Translations under genes and position numbers: made by a program
In this document: piece after piece, positions 34,914-48,535 of the stretch
Numbering within the stretch: position 1 is the first letter of the stretch
Layout: the number at the start of each line of letters is the position of its first letter
Notes under the pieces: generated by a model
What the model saw: the letters and a program-made list of their open reading frames with translations, nothing else
The model's database searches: none
Told to the model about the DNA's origin: nothing
Assembly (NCBI GenBank): GCA_954871525.1
Contig: OX940865.1
Span: 25,714,420-25,778,419, forward strand
DNA length: 64,000 nt
Origin: Parietaria judaica
Lineage: Eukaryota; Streptophyta; Magnoliopsida; Rosales; Urticaceae
Direction: 5' to 3'

Positions 34914-37900
34914 TTAGTTTGTAATCTCATTCTGTATCACACGTTCTTTAATGATCTTGAGTGACTCAACAATGTCGTCGCGTAATTGGTTTGGATCGAG
35001 AATAGTCTTCTCACAAACTGATAGAACAATCGCCATCTTATTCGCGTAACTCTGGAAATTAACCATCAGATCCTGCAATAAATTCCATTGGCTTCGGTAA
35101 ATCGATAATTCTAGTCGCAATAAATACTATTAGCTTTGAAATAATAACAAGAGTTGTTGTCTTTGATAAATCTAAAAAATACTATTGTTTTAGAGTCTGA
35201 TAAATCTAGTCGCGATAGTAACAAGATCCATTTGTATGTCTGGTTACTACTAGTGCTGGCCAGACCGGTGCGAGTAAGTTGCCCGTGCACAGTAGAGCGT
35301 TGGCTATCCGACTCGAAATTGAAATATTGGATGCAATTGTCCATCACGAGTTTAATTTTGCCCACCCTGCTAATATGTACGGATAAGGAACCCGTGGCAC
35401 CCATTAAACACACGGGTCATGAATACTTACCTATGGCCTGCCCGTCTCATAAAAGAAATATATATACATATATAAATATATGGAAATTGGAATTATATAA
35501 GTGAAAAAATGATAAATATGAAATTATTTACATGACATTTAATTTCAAATTATGAGATAATTGCTTACATTCAATGCTTGGCCATAGGTGGTTGCACCGA
35601 GAAAGGCCATTGGATGCCCAAAAAAGTTAACTTCTTCAATTGGCCCCACAACATTGGAGAATGCCATGGTCGTGTTGGTCGACAGTCTTTGAAAAAGTGA
35701 ACTTGCGTACTGTCATATTTTATTGTGTTAGATAATAAGTAAACAACTGTTAATTATCAGTATTATTATTTTATTATGTTAAAATTTCAACTATAGTGTA
35801 TTTTGTCATCTTGATTATAATTGTTTGTGCTTAAAATGGTACATATGATCATAGGCATTCAAAAGAAGTATAGGGTATAATTAGCAATTCAGCATTTTTC
35901 AATTAATGTTAAAATATCATGTACTATATAATGATATATAGTACATGATATTTTAAGAACTAGAGGTTCAAACAAATTATATATATATATAATGAAAGCT
36001 TGAATATAAAATTTCTTGATGATCTTTACTTGTGTCGTCATATATTTCCTGAAAAGACGTTCAATTCCTTCCCGACAATTTGTTGAAAACACAGCACTTT
36101 TTGTTTTTTGTTGGTTTTTGAATTTATTGTTGGCTGAAAAGTTAGATCTCTATATTAATTTTTTGAACAGAAATCTCTTTAATTATTTTCTAAAATTTGT
36201 CCAGGATGAAATATCAGGTTTTTATATTTAATAGTTTGAGCATCATCATGATTTTACTCAATATTTTTTAGATATATAAAACTTCTATTTTCGCAAAACA
36301 TTGAAATAAAAAGGGAATTAGTATTTGGATTGAGATTCATACCTTTAGACCGAAAATCTTATAAATAAGTTCGGCAATGAAGAAAATGCAGAGTGCTTCT
36401 TGAGAGTGCTTTTTACGATCAACATTAGCTTTGGCTTCACGAACGTAGTCAAGAGGATCATCTCTCAAGCCAATCGTGAAGGGAAGAATAACAAACCCTA
36501 GAGAATTTCCCCATTTCGCTTTTGTATCTTTCTCCATCATATCGGCTAAATCCTTTCAAATACATACAATTACTTTACTTTTAGACAACACAAGTTAGCA
36601 AGCAAGTCCTAATGGTTTCTAATGTAGAAACAAAATTCCAGAAGAAAATCATGGAGGAGACTAAATTAATTATGATCGAGAAATTGTTATGAGAGCAAAT
36701 GACGGCTAAGTTATATTTTTTTTTAATAAGAACGCCAATTACAATAAAACCCTTAATCCAAAAAACTCATACCATAGGGAAAAGCTCCTACATTTATCAC
36801 AAAACCCTAAAATATCCAATAAAAAATATGTCGAACCATGAAGCTAGAAAGGAGAACGGAGTTGAGTCACAAATTAAGTCAAATAAATATGCATATTAAA
36901 AATTTACGAATCATTCGTAATTACTCTCAGAAAAAAAATTAGCGTATAAGATCAACCGAAAAACATTCTAAACACTAAGAGAAAAAACGGACCTGAAGTC
37001 CTGGTGATGGTCTAATGTTTATGAACAACATGGATCTTAGGCGAATTCTCTTTGGGAGGTTATTTTCTTTTTGCGTAGCTCCTTTGTTATTCTTCTTCTC
37101 AACACCTATGTTTTTATAAAATAAAAAAGTTATAAATAATAAGTTAGTCATCAAAACTAAAGAGCTTTATCAGACATAAAGTAGTTAAAATCAAAACTAA
37201 CCATATCGTCGATTTAAATATTTAGATAAACCAGCTTGTGTGATTCCCAAAGCAACATCATTTATGGTCTGCAAAAGAGACAATCGTTAGATTGATTATT
37301 GAAAATTTTTAGTCTAAGTTGAAAAAGTGCAAGAAAAAAAAAAACATATCACTTTCGATTTTAATAAATAGATAGGCTATATTTGATCTAACCTTTAAAA
37401 AAGTTCAAACCTCTAATTAATAAAACATACATTTCGACAATTAAGTATATAGCTAAAACATGTATATTTGCACTAAATAACTTATATAATTAATCTAACA
37501 AGATACGAAAATTAAAAAAAAAAAAAAAAACTTAAATTTCATATAAAAAAACTTACTGTATTCATTGCGTTTTTCACCAATTTCACATCATCCAAACTAA
37601 CAAACCCGAAAACTACCCTTCGAGGACAGTTGTGATCGCTACTCGGAGGACCATTAATCGGCGTTTTGCTATCTTTTAAGGCAAAAAAAACTGTGGCAAC
37701 AAACATCAAAAGACCCGAAACTGTGTTCCGAAACATCTTAAAACCCCACCAAAACTCCAAGAAGACGTTCAAGAGCCTTCGTTTGGCGGTACTCGGAGCT
37801 CGGTCTGTAGTTTTCGCTGTTGGAATAGTCGGTAAAGCATTGGGGTCAGAGGTTTTGCGTGTGCAAGCGAGCAAAAGAGACATGAGAGATATTCCGTCCC

Positions 37901-39085
37901 CGAGACAGTGGTGGAATATGAAGATCCCCACACTTTTGGACATCGAGGTTTCAACGTTGAGGACGTGGAACTCCCATAGGGGTTTTCTCCTATCAAGCCT
38001 GGTTTTTGTGAGGTTGTAGATGTAATCTTCGACGAACTTGTCTGCAGGGCTGCCGGAAATTTGTGCTATGTCGATGTCAGGGACGATGATGTGATTGTCA
38101 AGATTCACCTCTGTTCTAACCCATTTCATGATGATTTCGTTTCCATTTTGTCGATCTGCAACCTAGATCAAGAAGATCGAGTCACTTACATATTCATTTA
38201 ATGTGATCAATATTCCTATATATTTATCTGAAATAATCTATGGATTAATCATCCTTTTAATATTTTTCTTAGAGGTGGTGAATGCTTTTGCTCAATGTGA
38301 CAGCTTTTTCGTACTAAGTGATTTTGTTCATCTTCTTTATTATATTTTTGTGCTTTTTTTTCCCCTTTCTTTAATCTTATTATATTGGCTATTTTTTTGT
38401 TTTTTTTTTTTTGTTTTTATACATTATGTGACGCTAGAATATTTCCACATGTTGTCCCCAAATAACAACATTGAAAAGATTACTATACACGAGACTAAAA
38501 ATATTAGAATTCATAATCAAATGGCCTCTAACAATTTGAAGGCTAAGAAGAATGCTAATACGACATTAAACCAATTATTAAAAAGATAATTTAAAAAATA
38601 AAAAAATAAAAGTCAACTTGGGGTTCTACGGCCCTTTGACTATGAAATAGATACACATACACCCCTGTATATACACACACGTATTAGTATAATCAAAATA
38701 ATACAAACATACAAACAAGTACACGCCACAAAAACTTTACATATATATGCGTATATATATATATATATATATTAACTATATCCTTGCTTACCAACAAGCT
38801 AGAGAAACGAGGGTGCTTGAGCAGAGTATGAGGAAAGTCAGCCTTGGCCATGGCGGGGTCAATCTTGGTCTTGAAGCCCATGACTGATAAGATGTGAACA
38901 TTGAAGTCATCTTTGTGGAAGAGACGACCGACTGGGCTCAGTGGCTCTCCGTTTTCTTCCTCTATCATCTCATCATCATCATCACCAAACGACTTGTCTT
39001 TCATTGTCGTTTCGATAGGCCTCACGACGACCTCTCTCAATATGCTCATCTTAGCACCGTCTTTTGCACCGGAGTCGATGGCCAT
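34914..39085 (-). CDS. WSD-D: WSD1-like wax ester synthase/diacylglycerol acyltransferase, 7 exons, 529 aa
   Basis: Exons on the minus strand: 39085-38792, 38162-37557, 37268-37202, 37105-36993, 36552-36343, 35709-35569, 35072-34914 (1590 bp in frame, GT-AG throughout). Motifs: LSPVGRLF, KHPRFSSL, PLWEFHVL, HHCLGDG (catalytic HHxxxDG with Cys in the variable position), a hydrophobic segment in the second half of exon 2, TINDVALGITQAG, FINIRPSPG, KWGNSLGFVILPF and FSNVVGPIEEV. The ATG at 39085 is the first in frame. A second in-frame ATG at 39049 (MSILREVVV) aligns with the starts of WSD-E and WSD-F and may be the real start. Between them an acidic run (GDDDDEMIEEENG) marks the variable N terminus. 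The coding sequence looks intact. It probably makes wax esters or triacylglycerol at the endoplasmic reticulum. Confidence 0.91.
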
Positions 39086-41643
39086 CACTGACTAGCTTGT
39101 TTGCAGTTTAAAGAGAGACTGTGTTTCTGACTATATATTGTGAAGCTTGTTAGGGTTCATATATACGTGAGAGTACATATTTAATTAGCTTAAAAAGGAT
39201 GATGTTTGCACGTGAGGAACACATTATTTTTTTTTAAATATCATATAATAATTGACGGGTTGGCCCTCGATTAAAAAGAAAATGTAAGAAAATGATTCCT
39301 CCGTTTGAGAAATAGCGGCAACGAACCTCATGTTATATATTTTGTGCGGAAATGGGTCGACTACGTTAAGAATTAAGATATGCTAAAAATAGATTATGGA
39401 AAAATAAGTTTTACGAAATAGATGCAGTATATATGGTATTATAATATCTAACTATTCATTATTTTTTAAACTTCCCATCAATTTCTTACACCATTTTAAC
39501 GGAACCGAGTCATATAAGGAATGGCCACGTTGGGGCCACGTTGCCGCTATTTATCTAAACACGGGGCTATTTCCATACCAAATCTATAATCGAGGGGCAT
39601 TGCCGTTATTTTCTCAAACAAAATTGTCATCTTTAGAAACCCCTCTTAATTAAGGAGCCAAATAGGTATATATTTTAACTTTTTTAATATAGGATAAGAT
39701 TTTTATGGTATTGTCTGTCGGGTGTGCAATTGTTCCTACGTTTTATTATTAATGGATAGAAGATGAATGTACAGCGAGGATGTTATAAAGATTTGTTCGA
39801 TTTGATTTCATTTAATTAGGTTAGATTTGTTTGTTCTTTTTAATTTGTGCAAATGTGGCGTAGAATGTATAGTTAAAGCAATCGCTTAATGATAGAGCTA
39901 ACTACCTGTGTATCTAATGAATGAATGAATTGATATACATCTATAATGAATTGATATATACACACATCTATATTCAATTTATATATCTGCCTACACATAA
40001 TCGAGCGTTTTGGCTTGGTTTTGGCTCTAAATTCAATCCGATTATTCATGATTCTTCAACTGTGTGACAACAACCCGTACAACTGCAGAGATTGAAGCTC
40101 TCATCTAATTAGGACACGCGTTGGTTAACCTGAGGTGATTTGGACCGCTGATTCAATGATGAATCGACGTATGACTCTTGTTTACGGATATTTGTGTTAG
40201 AATGGATCAAATGTAAGATTTTAAAAATTGATAACTGGTTGTGCCAATCAGACATTCGAGTTTACCGTTAACCGATAGGTGGGTATACCAATGGGTATTA
40301 TGTGAAATAATAATATTAAGAAATATTAGTTTTAAATACGAATTAATTATTTATAAACAAAATTAATTAAAACTACTTTTGAATTTTTACTTTGAAACGG
40401 TTAAATTTCACTTCTTCTTTTTTTCAAGCGCGTGTTTGATCCTTGCTTTTGATATGAGTACTTACTAAATTTATCTTTTTAAAACCTCTGCAGTTTGTGT
40501 TTATTACTCTCTAATTACATTGTTGTTCCTGTCAATATTTTAGAGACCGCTTAAAAAACCACCGCAATTTCAATTTACTAGTATACCGAAGCGGTACAAG
40601 AATACCCATAGAATATACACGAGTTTACATAAGACTTTTAAAACTATTAATGATTGTGTCGATCAAGTTGTATGAGTATACCCAAAAAATACAATGAGTA
40701 TAATAATGAGTTTTGTTTTTTTATAAATATATTAAATAATACTTAATTTTTTTTAAAATAATAATAAATTTAGAAGAAGAAAAAAAATCCTTAACAAGAT
40801 GAGGATTTGGAGAGATTTTGAAAGATTACTTAAGAGTGATATAAAAAAAGCTAAAAAAAGTGTGATTTTTTTTTTGTCAATAATATTAAGTTATTAACTT
40901 TAAGTGCTAAAATCTAATTTTAGATAAGCGGTTCTTATCTTGTGGGAATTTTCCCGGATTTAAGAGAGAAAAAAACAGCATATTTTATTGTAAGTATACA
41001 GTCAGTCAACAACCCGTATTTAAAATAAATAAAAACAAACAAACAAACTGGGGAAGTGAAATCCAAGAGCTGCTCTCTATCGTAATCAAGCAAGCAATAA
41101 ACGTTGAGTGTGAAAGGTGCAAAATGTTCTCTTGAAATTAAGTTGTATACATATGTTATCTTCAAAAAAAAAAAAAAAAGTTACATGTTTGAAATAAAAA
41201 ATGATTCTGACACTGTCTAGAATCAATTTATTAAGAGCGCGATGAATCGATAGCGATAGCCCCCGAAATAACTACTTCACAAAATTCGAGCAAAAGAAAA
41301 ATACTTAAAAAAAAATTATAAAATGAAGTAGAGGGCTAAAGTACTGTGTTAGTTGAGATATCTTAATGTCTTTAATAACCCTCCAGCTACTGGACAATAT
41401 CGTCGTATCATAGTTAGGAAGAATAATTTTATTAACTAGAGACTAGAGAGCATCCTAGCATTTAATCCGTGGTAAATATACTGATAGTTTGGATATTTAT
41501 GATAAAACTACCTGTAGAATACGGCATTAATAGGCAAATGTGACCGCATGATTCGAACATAATAACTGAACAAGAAATATATAAAACCAGAAGTACTATG
41601 TATATATATGTATAATCCATCATTTGTACTAGTGAACACAATT
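39086..41643. other. Intergenic region between WSD-E and WSD-D
   Basis: A TATA-like CAATATATAG (39131-39140, minus strand) is a plausible WSD-D promoter element. The rest is AT-rich, with no ORF showing a domain and no element with definable ends. Confidence 0.55.
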
Positions 41644-44600
41644 TTACTTGGCAATCCCTTTCTCAATCACGCATTCTTTGATAATCTTGAGCGATTCAAT
41701 AATGTCATCGCGTAATTGGTCGGGGTCAGCAATAGTGTTTTCATCGACCGAGAGATTAATAGCCATCTTACTCGCATAACTCGTGAAAGTAACCATCAAT
41801 TCCTGCAATAAATTCCATTGGCTTCAAAATAGTAACAATTGTCATTAACCTGTCCTTTTTTAAGTATTTGCCACAAAAAATACTTTCATAAAAAAGTATG
41901 ATTTATATTCTTATTCTTTTGTCGCACAAATTTTAATGACGTAATTTTTTTTTTACATAAGTAACTAAGTTTTATCTGTTAACTCTCTACTGTGAAATTC
42001 CACGTGACGACACATGATTTGTCAACATTTTTGCTCATTTTGACCGAATATGATCTACCAAAACCTCAAGGAATTGACAATGAACGCTTAATTCTCGTAT
42101 AGTAGCAAAAATATATTATAAGTAAAATTCAAAAAACTAAGACACTATAGGTCAGTTATGTAACTTGGTCTAAAAAACAAAAACTTATTGGTCGAGGGAG
42201 ATAAAACTAATTATGTGTTCCTAGTCAATAATTCCACATGTAACTTTAATGTAATGAGTTGATGGAAAACCTTAATTACTTTTTCCAAGAGTCTTGTATT
42301 GGGATTTTGTGCCAAAAAAATGAGAACATAAGTTTTTTTTCGGCAAGAAATGAGTATTTTTGCCAAAATATCTTAAAAATAATAAAAAAATTATTAGCAT
42401 TTAAGTTCTAAATAATAACAAGAATATTGTTATACGTACATTTAATGCTCCATAGTTAGTCGCTGAGAGGAAGGCCATTGGATGTCCGAGAAAGTTAATT
42501 TCTTCAATTGGCCCCACAACGTTTGAGAACACCATGGTCGTGTTGGCCAAAGCTCTTCGAAAAATTGAACTTGCGTACTGAATATTATATAGTAATCAAT
42601 CAGCGTTAATAAACAATTAATCAAATTGTTTTTTAAGCAAATTATAATTTAGTTATGATTTGACTAACAATGATACATTTAAGATCTTATAAGTTCATGG
42701 ATATGCTTGTCCAAATTCCTTGATGAGCCATTTGAAACATTTAGAATGTGTTAACATTTTTCGATTAATTGTAAGTGTTACATAAAAAAATTTAGTTGAT
42801 TCACGGTATTAATTAAAATTCACAGAAATTGTAACATATTATATCAAATGAGAGCCTATAAAGAGAAAAACTGCCAATGAAAATGTGGTCGTGAGATTAC
42901 GAATATATGTTGATGATTTAATATAATGTTATTTTTTTTACTAGCAAGTCTCTATCCATATTTTTTTTATTATACTTTAAATTTATCATATGGATGATTT
43001 ATCTGGTTTTAACAATTCATGTGTTCTTGGATCTCATTTTTCAATCCAATATTTTTTTTTATAGAAATATATACTTTTATTTTCAAACTGAAAAGAAAAA
43101 GAAAGAAGATAGATCTACCTTAATGCCAAAAAACTTGTAAGATAGGCTGACAATTAAGTAGCTGCAGAAAGCTTCGTGAGAGCATTTTTTCCGATCAGCT
43201 GTGGCTTTGGCTTCACGAATGTAGTCGAGAGGATCATCTTTCAAGCCAATTGTGAAGGGAAGAAGAACGAAACCAAGAGAATTTCCCCATTTTGCTTTGG
43301 CATTTCTCTCCATCATATCAGATAAAGCCTTCACATAAATCTTTGCCATGAGTGTATACACAGACACACGGATGAATGCAAGGGTGATACGTAATGGTGT
43401 ACTATCGTGTGTTGCTGCCTTTTTTTTATATAGTAATTTTACATTAGCTCATATGCGTCTTAGTTCTTAATCTTATTAAATGTGTTGGCACATTTAATTA
43501 GTATTTTATATGAAACTTATTATATTCCTCAATTGAATAATATTGTTGTTCAACGAGCAGTTAATTCATTTTTAAGCTCGTGAACTTGTAGTGTTCGTGC
43601 TATGTTCACCATTTATTTAATCATGTTCGACGTGATCATCAATATTCATTTAAAGCTGACTCAAACCTGTAACCATGATCTGATTGTCACGATCATACAT
43701 GAATATAATTGAATATGAATATAACTGAGTGAATGACTAGTAGTGAAGGCCGAAGGGTATATATATATATAATATACTCAGTGCCTCTGTTAAAGAAAAA
43801 ATACTAACCTGAATTCCCGGTGATTTTCTAATGTTAAAAATCAGCAAGGATCTAAGACGAATACTTTTCGGAAGGTTATTATTCTTTTGGATCACACCCT
43901 TGGTATTCTTCTTATCGACACCTATTTTATCATGCCAAACAAATATAAGATATATTTTGTCAAAATTAAATAATTTATATGTTGATATTTCATGTATTAA
44001 TAACACTCTAAGATTATATATATCTGACAAATTATATTTGCAAGCTCGAAGTAAATAAAACGAAAACTTACTGTATCTTCTGTTTAAGTATTTAGATAAG
44101 CCAGCTTGTGTGACACTCAAAGCAACATCATTTATGGTCTACAAGAGACAAAATAGAGACATTGATTATTGAAAGAAAAAAAAACAATATAAGCATAAAT
44201 AATTTAATAAAATATAAAAAATTGTAAAGAACTTACCACTTTCATTGCATTTTTTACTAATTTTACATCATCCATACTAACAAATCCGAAAACCACTTTC
44301 CGAGGACTGTTGCTATTGGCAGTTGGATGTCTTTTAATAGGTGTCTTGCTATCTTTGACCGCAAAAAGAGTGGCAACAAAATATATAATATCCAGAACGG
44401 AGTTGCAAAAGACTTTGATAACCCACCAAAACCCTAACAAGATGTTTAAAAACCTTTGTCCAATGGTTCTCCTAATTCGGTCCATGGTTTTTGCTGTTGG
44501 AATTGTTGGTAAAGAATTCGGATCTGCGATTAAGCGACTCGAAGCAAGTAATAATGAAATGAGAGATACTCCGTCCCCGAGGCAATGGTGGAAGATGAAG

Positions 44601-45567
44601 ATGCCGACACTTTGGCACGACGAGGTTTCAATGTTGAGGATGTGGAGCTCCCAAAGGGGTTTTGTCGAGTTGAGCCTTGTTTTTGTAAGGTTATAGATGT
44701 AGTCTTCGACTATCTTTTCTCCATTATTGTTTGCGTAACCTCCAGATTGATCGATGTTGGGGACGATGATGTGATTGTCTATATTAACATTTGTTCTAAC
44801 CCAATTCATGGTTTTTCTATCATTTTTTTCATCTTTAACCTGGATTAGGAAAGACACAACTCACGTTAGAATACGAAAATAAAAAAGAGTAAAAAATAAA
44901 ATAAAATAAAAAAAGCCAAGGAATTTCCGTGGAAACTCGATTTGGGAAGAAACCCACTAGCAACATACATGTTACTTCACTACCAACATACATGTCAACT
45001 TATTTTGGTCGCCAACTAGAGTTGGTTATATTTCTTTTATTATTTGTACCCTAGTCTCAAATTGACCGGTAAAGTGGAAATATATAGCTAGACAACCGAG
45101 AACATATGTCTAAAGACCGCATCATTAGACAATAAAGACAATTGCGATCAAACGAGTACGACCGACGACTTAACATATACTCGTGTTACTAATTAGGTTA
45201 TGTTAAAACATGTCTTTCAAGTTGAATAATCAGAAACTACAAGAGAAAAATTTCAACTCTCAAGAGTTAAACCGTAGTACTAGATCGATTACAATTTTCA
45301 AAATCTCAATACTTTAAAATGCACATATTACACGTACATTTATACATATGTATATATGGGCCAGCCCTGATTATAAACGAGCATGGCTGGCGTTTCGGAC
45401 CCCCAAATTTAGGGGCCTCAATTTTTTTTATATATTGTAATATGTCTCATTAAATATGAAAAAAAAATCTAATTTTTTTACTTTAAGGGCCTTAAAAATT
45501 TATTTAGCCTGGCCCCCAATAAATAACAACAAACTCAGGACCGGCCTCTCTATATAATATATATATA

Positions 45568-47251
45568 GGGTTAATTGCGGCAAAAATACTTAACCTTTGT
45601 AAATATTCTTCGATAGGTACCCAACCTCAATAAACGTAGGCAAAAGTACCCAACGTCACACTTTTGTCGCCGACCAACTAACGCCGTTAGACACTGCCTA
45701 CGTGGCCGTTAGGCTGTCTCATGTGGAATGGCCCATGGCCAAAGGTTGGGTACTTTTACCGCCACGTGGCCAAAGGTTAGGTACTTTTGCCGCCACGTGG
45801 CATTTAAATTTTTTTTTTTTTTTTAAAAAAAATTTCTTTCCCGTTAGCCGATATGTTTTTATTCTTTTACGTATATCAAACAAGATCAAGTAATTTCATA
45901 AAATATGTACTTATAAAAAAATTATGTTATTTTTTTAAATAATCAAATAATTACTTAAATTTATTTGTTTTAATTTATTTAAAAATAAAATCTTTCCCGT
46001 GACATATATTTTTATTTTTTTACATATGTTAAATATAATAAAATAATTTTATAAAATATGTTTTTATAAAAAAATATTTTTTCTTATCGGAATAATTTAT
46101 AACTTTTGAATACATTATATTAAAATTTTGAAACTAAAACATTATTGTATAAAATAACACGGGAATTTTAATATTAAAATTAAGGCATGATATGATTTTT
46201 GAAGACATATAACATATATGAAACTAAGGCATGATTAAAACAAATAATGTATCAAATACGGTTCAAGCTTAAATTAAACCGAAAGTTTGGTGATTGGTAA
46301 AAATTATGTTTAACCTTATTATTTTTTGTTTTAAAGTGAAATAAGAAAAATAACATTTTTTAGTTTTTCTTTAACATATTTTTTTATAAGTATATCTTTT
46401 ATAAAATTATTTGATCATGTTTGATATACGTAAAAAAATAAAAATATATTGGTTAACGGGAAAGAAAAAATTATAAAAAAATTGTTTTTTAATGCCACGT
46501 GGCGATAAAAGTACCCAACCTTTGGCCACGTGGCGGCAAAAGTACCCAACCTTTGGCCACGTGGCATTCCACATGAGACAGCTGTTAAGGTCGGATTTGG
46601 TCAAGTCCATCCTCAACTCTACACTTGTCGTTTAATCATTAAAAGGATAGGAATAGAGGCAAGATACAAGAGGACTTTCAGCCCACGATGGAACAAACAC
46701 CAAAAGCCCAGTTCTCAGAAAAAGCCCAAAGAGAAAAGCCTCTATTAACCCTAAGCCTATAAATACAAAAGAAAACCTCATTGAGAGGAGGAGGTCAGCC
46801 GTGAGAGGATAGAAAAGAGAAAAGAAAGAAGAGAGAAAGGAGAAGAGAATCCACCAAACCCATGGAACTACGTGATGACCTGATCCCGGTTCGACGGGTA
46901 CGTAGGCAGCCTCGCCGAAGGCGGCGGGGTGCGGCATCAAATCATGTTTTCCATTATTACTCCTTCGTGTGTCCGAGCTATCAAACGGGAAAAACCGAGT
47001 CCTTTCGGGATAAATAAATCGGGGATAAACGTTATTCATATTTTGTTGTGTTTGTTTGATTATCCTCGTGACTGGTAAGGCGGTGCAAATCGCCCTCTAC
47101 AACAGCCTAACGGCCACGTAGGCAGCGTCTAACGACGTTAGTTGGTCAGCGACAAAAGTGTGACGTTGGGTATTTTTGCCTACGTTTATTGAGGTTGGAT
47201 ACCTATCGGAGAATATTGACAAAGGTTAGGTATTTTTGCCGCAATTAACCC
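45568..47251. mobile_element. Mutator-like foldback transposon in intron 1 of WSD-E (carrying a nested solo LTR)
   Basis: The ends are GGGTTAATTGCGGCAAAAAT on the left and its reverse complement on the right. The arms, several hundred bases each, remain recognisably complementary inward to about 45990 and 46310. Within them are direct repeats of CCACGTGGCGGCAAAAGTAC-type units. Removing the nested LTR and its duplication leaves about 1.16 kb. Flanking TA-repeat sequence is compatible with an 8-9 bp target duplication but is not diagnostic. No transposase is encoded. The right end lies 17 bp from the exon 1 splice donor. Confidence 0.85.
46583..47101 (+). mobile_element. Solo LTR, 519 bp, nested in the foldback arm, target duplication ACAGC
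   Basis: The segment starts TGTTAAGGTC and ends CCCTCTACA, with ACAGC at both borders (46578-46582 and 47102-47106). The opposite foldback arm (about 45700-45740) shows the uninterrupted target, which confirms the insertion. A plus-strand TATAAATA (46758-46765) and a purine-rich leader suggest plus orientation. A GC-rich TACGTAGGCAGCCTCG segment is typical of plant LTR 5' leaders. No internal retroelement sequence remains. Confidence 0.88.
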
Positions 47252-47509
47252 TATATATATATTCTTACCATCAAACTTGAGAAACGAGGGTGATTGAGCA
47301 TAGTTTTTAGTAAATTCAGCCTTGGCCTTATCAGGATCAATCTTGGTCTTGAAACCCATGATTGCCAAGATATGAAGATTCAAGTCATCTTCAAGGAACA
47401 GACGACCAACTGGGCTCACGGGCTCTTCGTTTTCTTCCTCGGTACTACCATTTTTCCGATCAAGTGTCGTCTTGATAGGTCTCACGACAATCTCTCTCAA
47501 TGTGCTCAT

Positions 47510-48535
47510 TGTCGTTTTGTATCTTCAAGAGAATTTTTAGTAGCTTGTAAGTTCCTCACATATGGGATATATATATACAAGTGGATACATATATGTATCA
47601 ATCTATTGTGATTATATTCATAGTACAAATATTAATTTCCGAGCATTAATTTTTTTAAAACGTGAGATATATAATCTTAAAACATGGATAAATTTGAGTG
47701 TGGTATTCTTTCTTCCACATGTGCAATTATTTTGACGTATAACTGTTAATAAATGAAAGATTGGAAGATCACCGACGAAGTGATCAAGATTTTTCGATTT
47801 AATTTAGATTTCTTTGTCTCTCTTTGCGCAAATGTGGGGTAGATCACAATTAGTTGCATGATAGAGCCAAATAGCTACTTTTACTTCTATTATTGAATGA
47901 ATAAAGTTGATATATGATCATCTATATAAACATATTCGCATTATCCATAAGTGGAGCTACATACAAACGAGCGTATACACATGTTTACGCTCAAATATTA
48001 AAATAAAAGAAAAATAATGAAGTGATCTTGTATTTGTGTTGCTTAAATCGACAAATTTTATGGAGCACCTTGAAAATTTCTAGACATTTTTTTATGCATG
48101 AGATATTGGGATTTATTTTCTTTTATTTTGCTTGGTACTCTTATTATTTATATATTATCATTTCTTTATTCTTTTTTAGCTATTCTAGAAAGCTTAGTTA
48201 AGAGTTACTTGCTCTGTTATTTTTCTTGATATATTGCAGAACACGATACATAGCGTTTAAATTATCAAATGACATAAGAAAATTGATCACTTATAAAGAT
48301 ATAAACACATAAATAAAATATACAAAGTTGGATGCCGTTTAAATTAACTCTATAAAATTTATAATATTTATATAAAGCTTCAGCTGAATTAAGAGGCTGG
48401 CTCCGCCACTCGTGCTATTGCCCTCTTTCTTCATCGATGTACGAATTCGGTTTATGTTCTGAAAATAGCAAAATAACTTATCTTTAATGAATAATTATAT
48501 ACTTCTAAAACTAATAACGTTTCAAAAGAAATATA
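47510..48535. other. Upstream region of WSD-E and left flank of the Copia element
   Basis: AT-rich sequence with a TATATATATA tract about 55-65 bp above the WSD-E start codon, a possible TATA region. I see no gene and no other element. Confidence 0.5.

Larger units (their letters stand above)
41644..47509 (-). pseudogene. WSD-E: WSD1-like gene with a 1-bp frameshift in exon 1 (probable pseudogene)
   Basis: Exons on the minus strand: 47509-47269, 44839-44237, 44138-44072, 43921-43809, 43328-43119, 42577-42440, 41802-41644. Exon 1 is 241 bp, while every intact paralogue has an exon 1 length divisible by three. Alignment with WSD-D shows one extra A in an A-run (T-run 47304-47308 on the plus strand). 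Upstream the frame encodes SPVGRLF and MGFKTKIDP. Downstream the HPRFSSL motif lies in another frame. Exons 2-7 are open and keep PLWELHIL, HHCLGDG, TINDVAL, KWGNSLGFVLLPF and FSNVVGPIEEI. Exon 4 has NIRKSPG instead of NIRPSPG, and exon 6 lacks the Gln codon of the YGQ motif. Intron 1 (2.4 kb) carries a foldback with a nested solo LTR ending 17 bp from the donor. Long open exons mean the inactivation is young, or that the base is a sequencing error. Confidence 0.82.

Noticed and set aside
35230..35460. GC-richer block in intron 6 of WSD-D with GCTGGCCAGACC
   Set aside because: It could be a transposon fragment, but no inverted ends or duplication were found.
38203..38589. Plus-strand ORF of 128 codons upstream of WSD-D exon 2
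   Set aside because: It lies in intron 1 of WSD-D, and is Phe/Leu-rich because of T-rich low-complexity DNA.
45357..45550. Possible small hAT element (GGGCCAGCCCTGA ... TCAGGACCGGCC)
   Set aside because: The ends look right, but I could not find an 8-bp target duplication in the TA-rich flanks, so I did not list it as a defined element.
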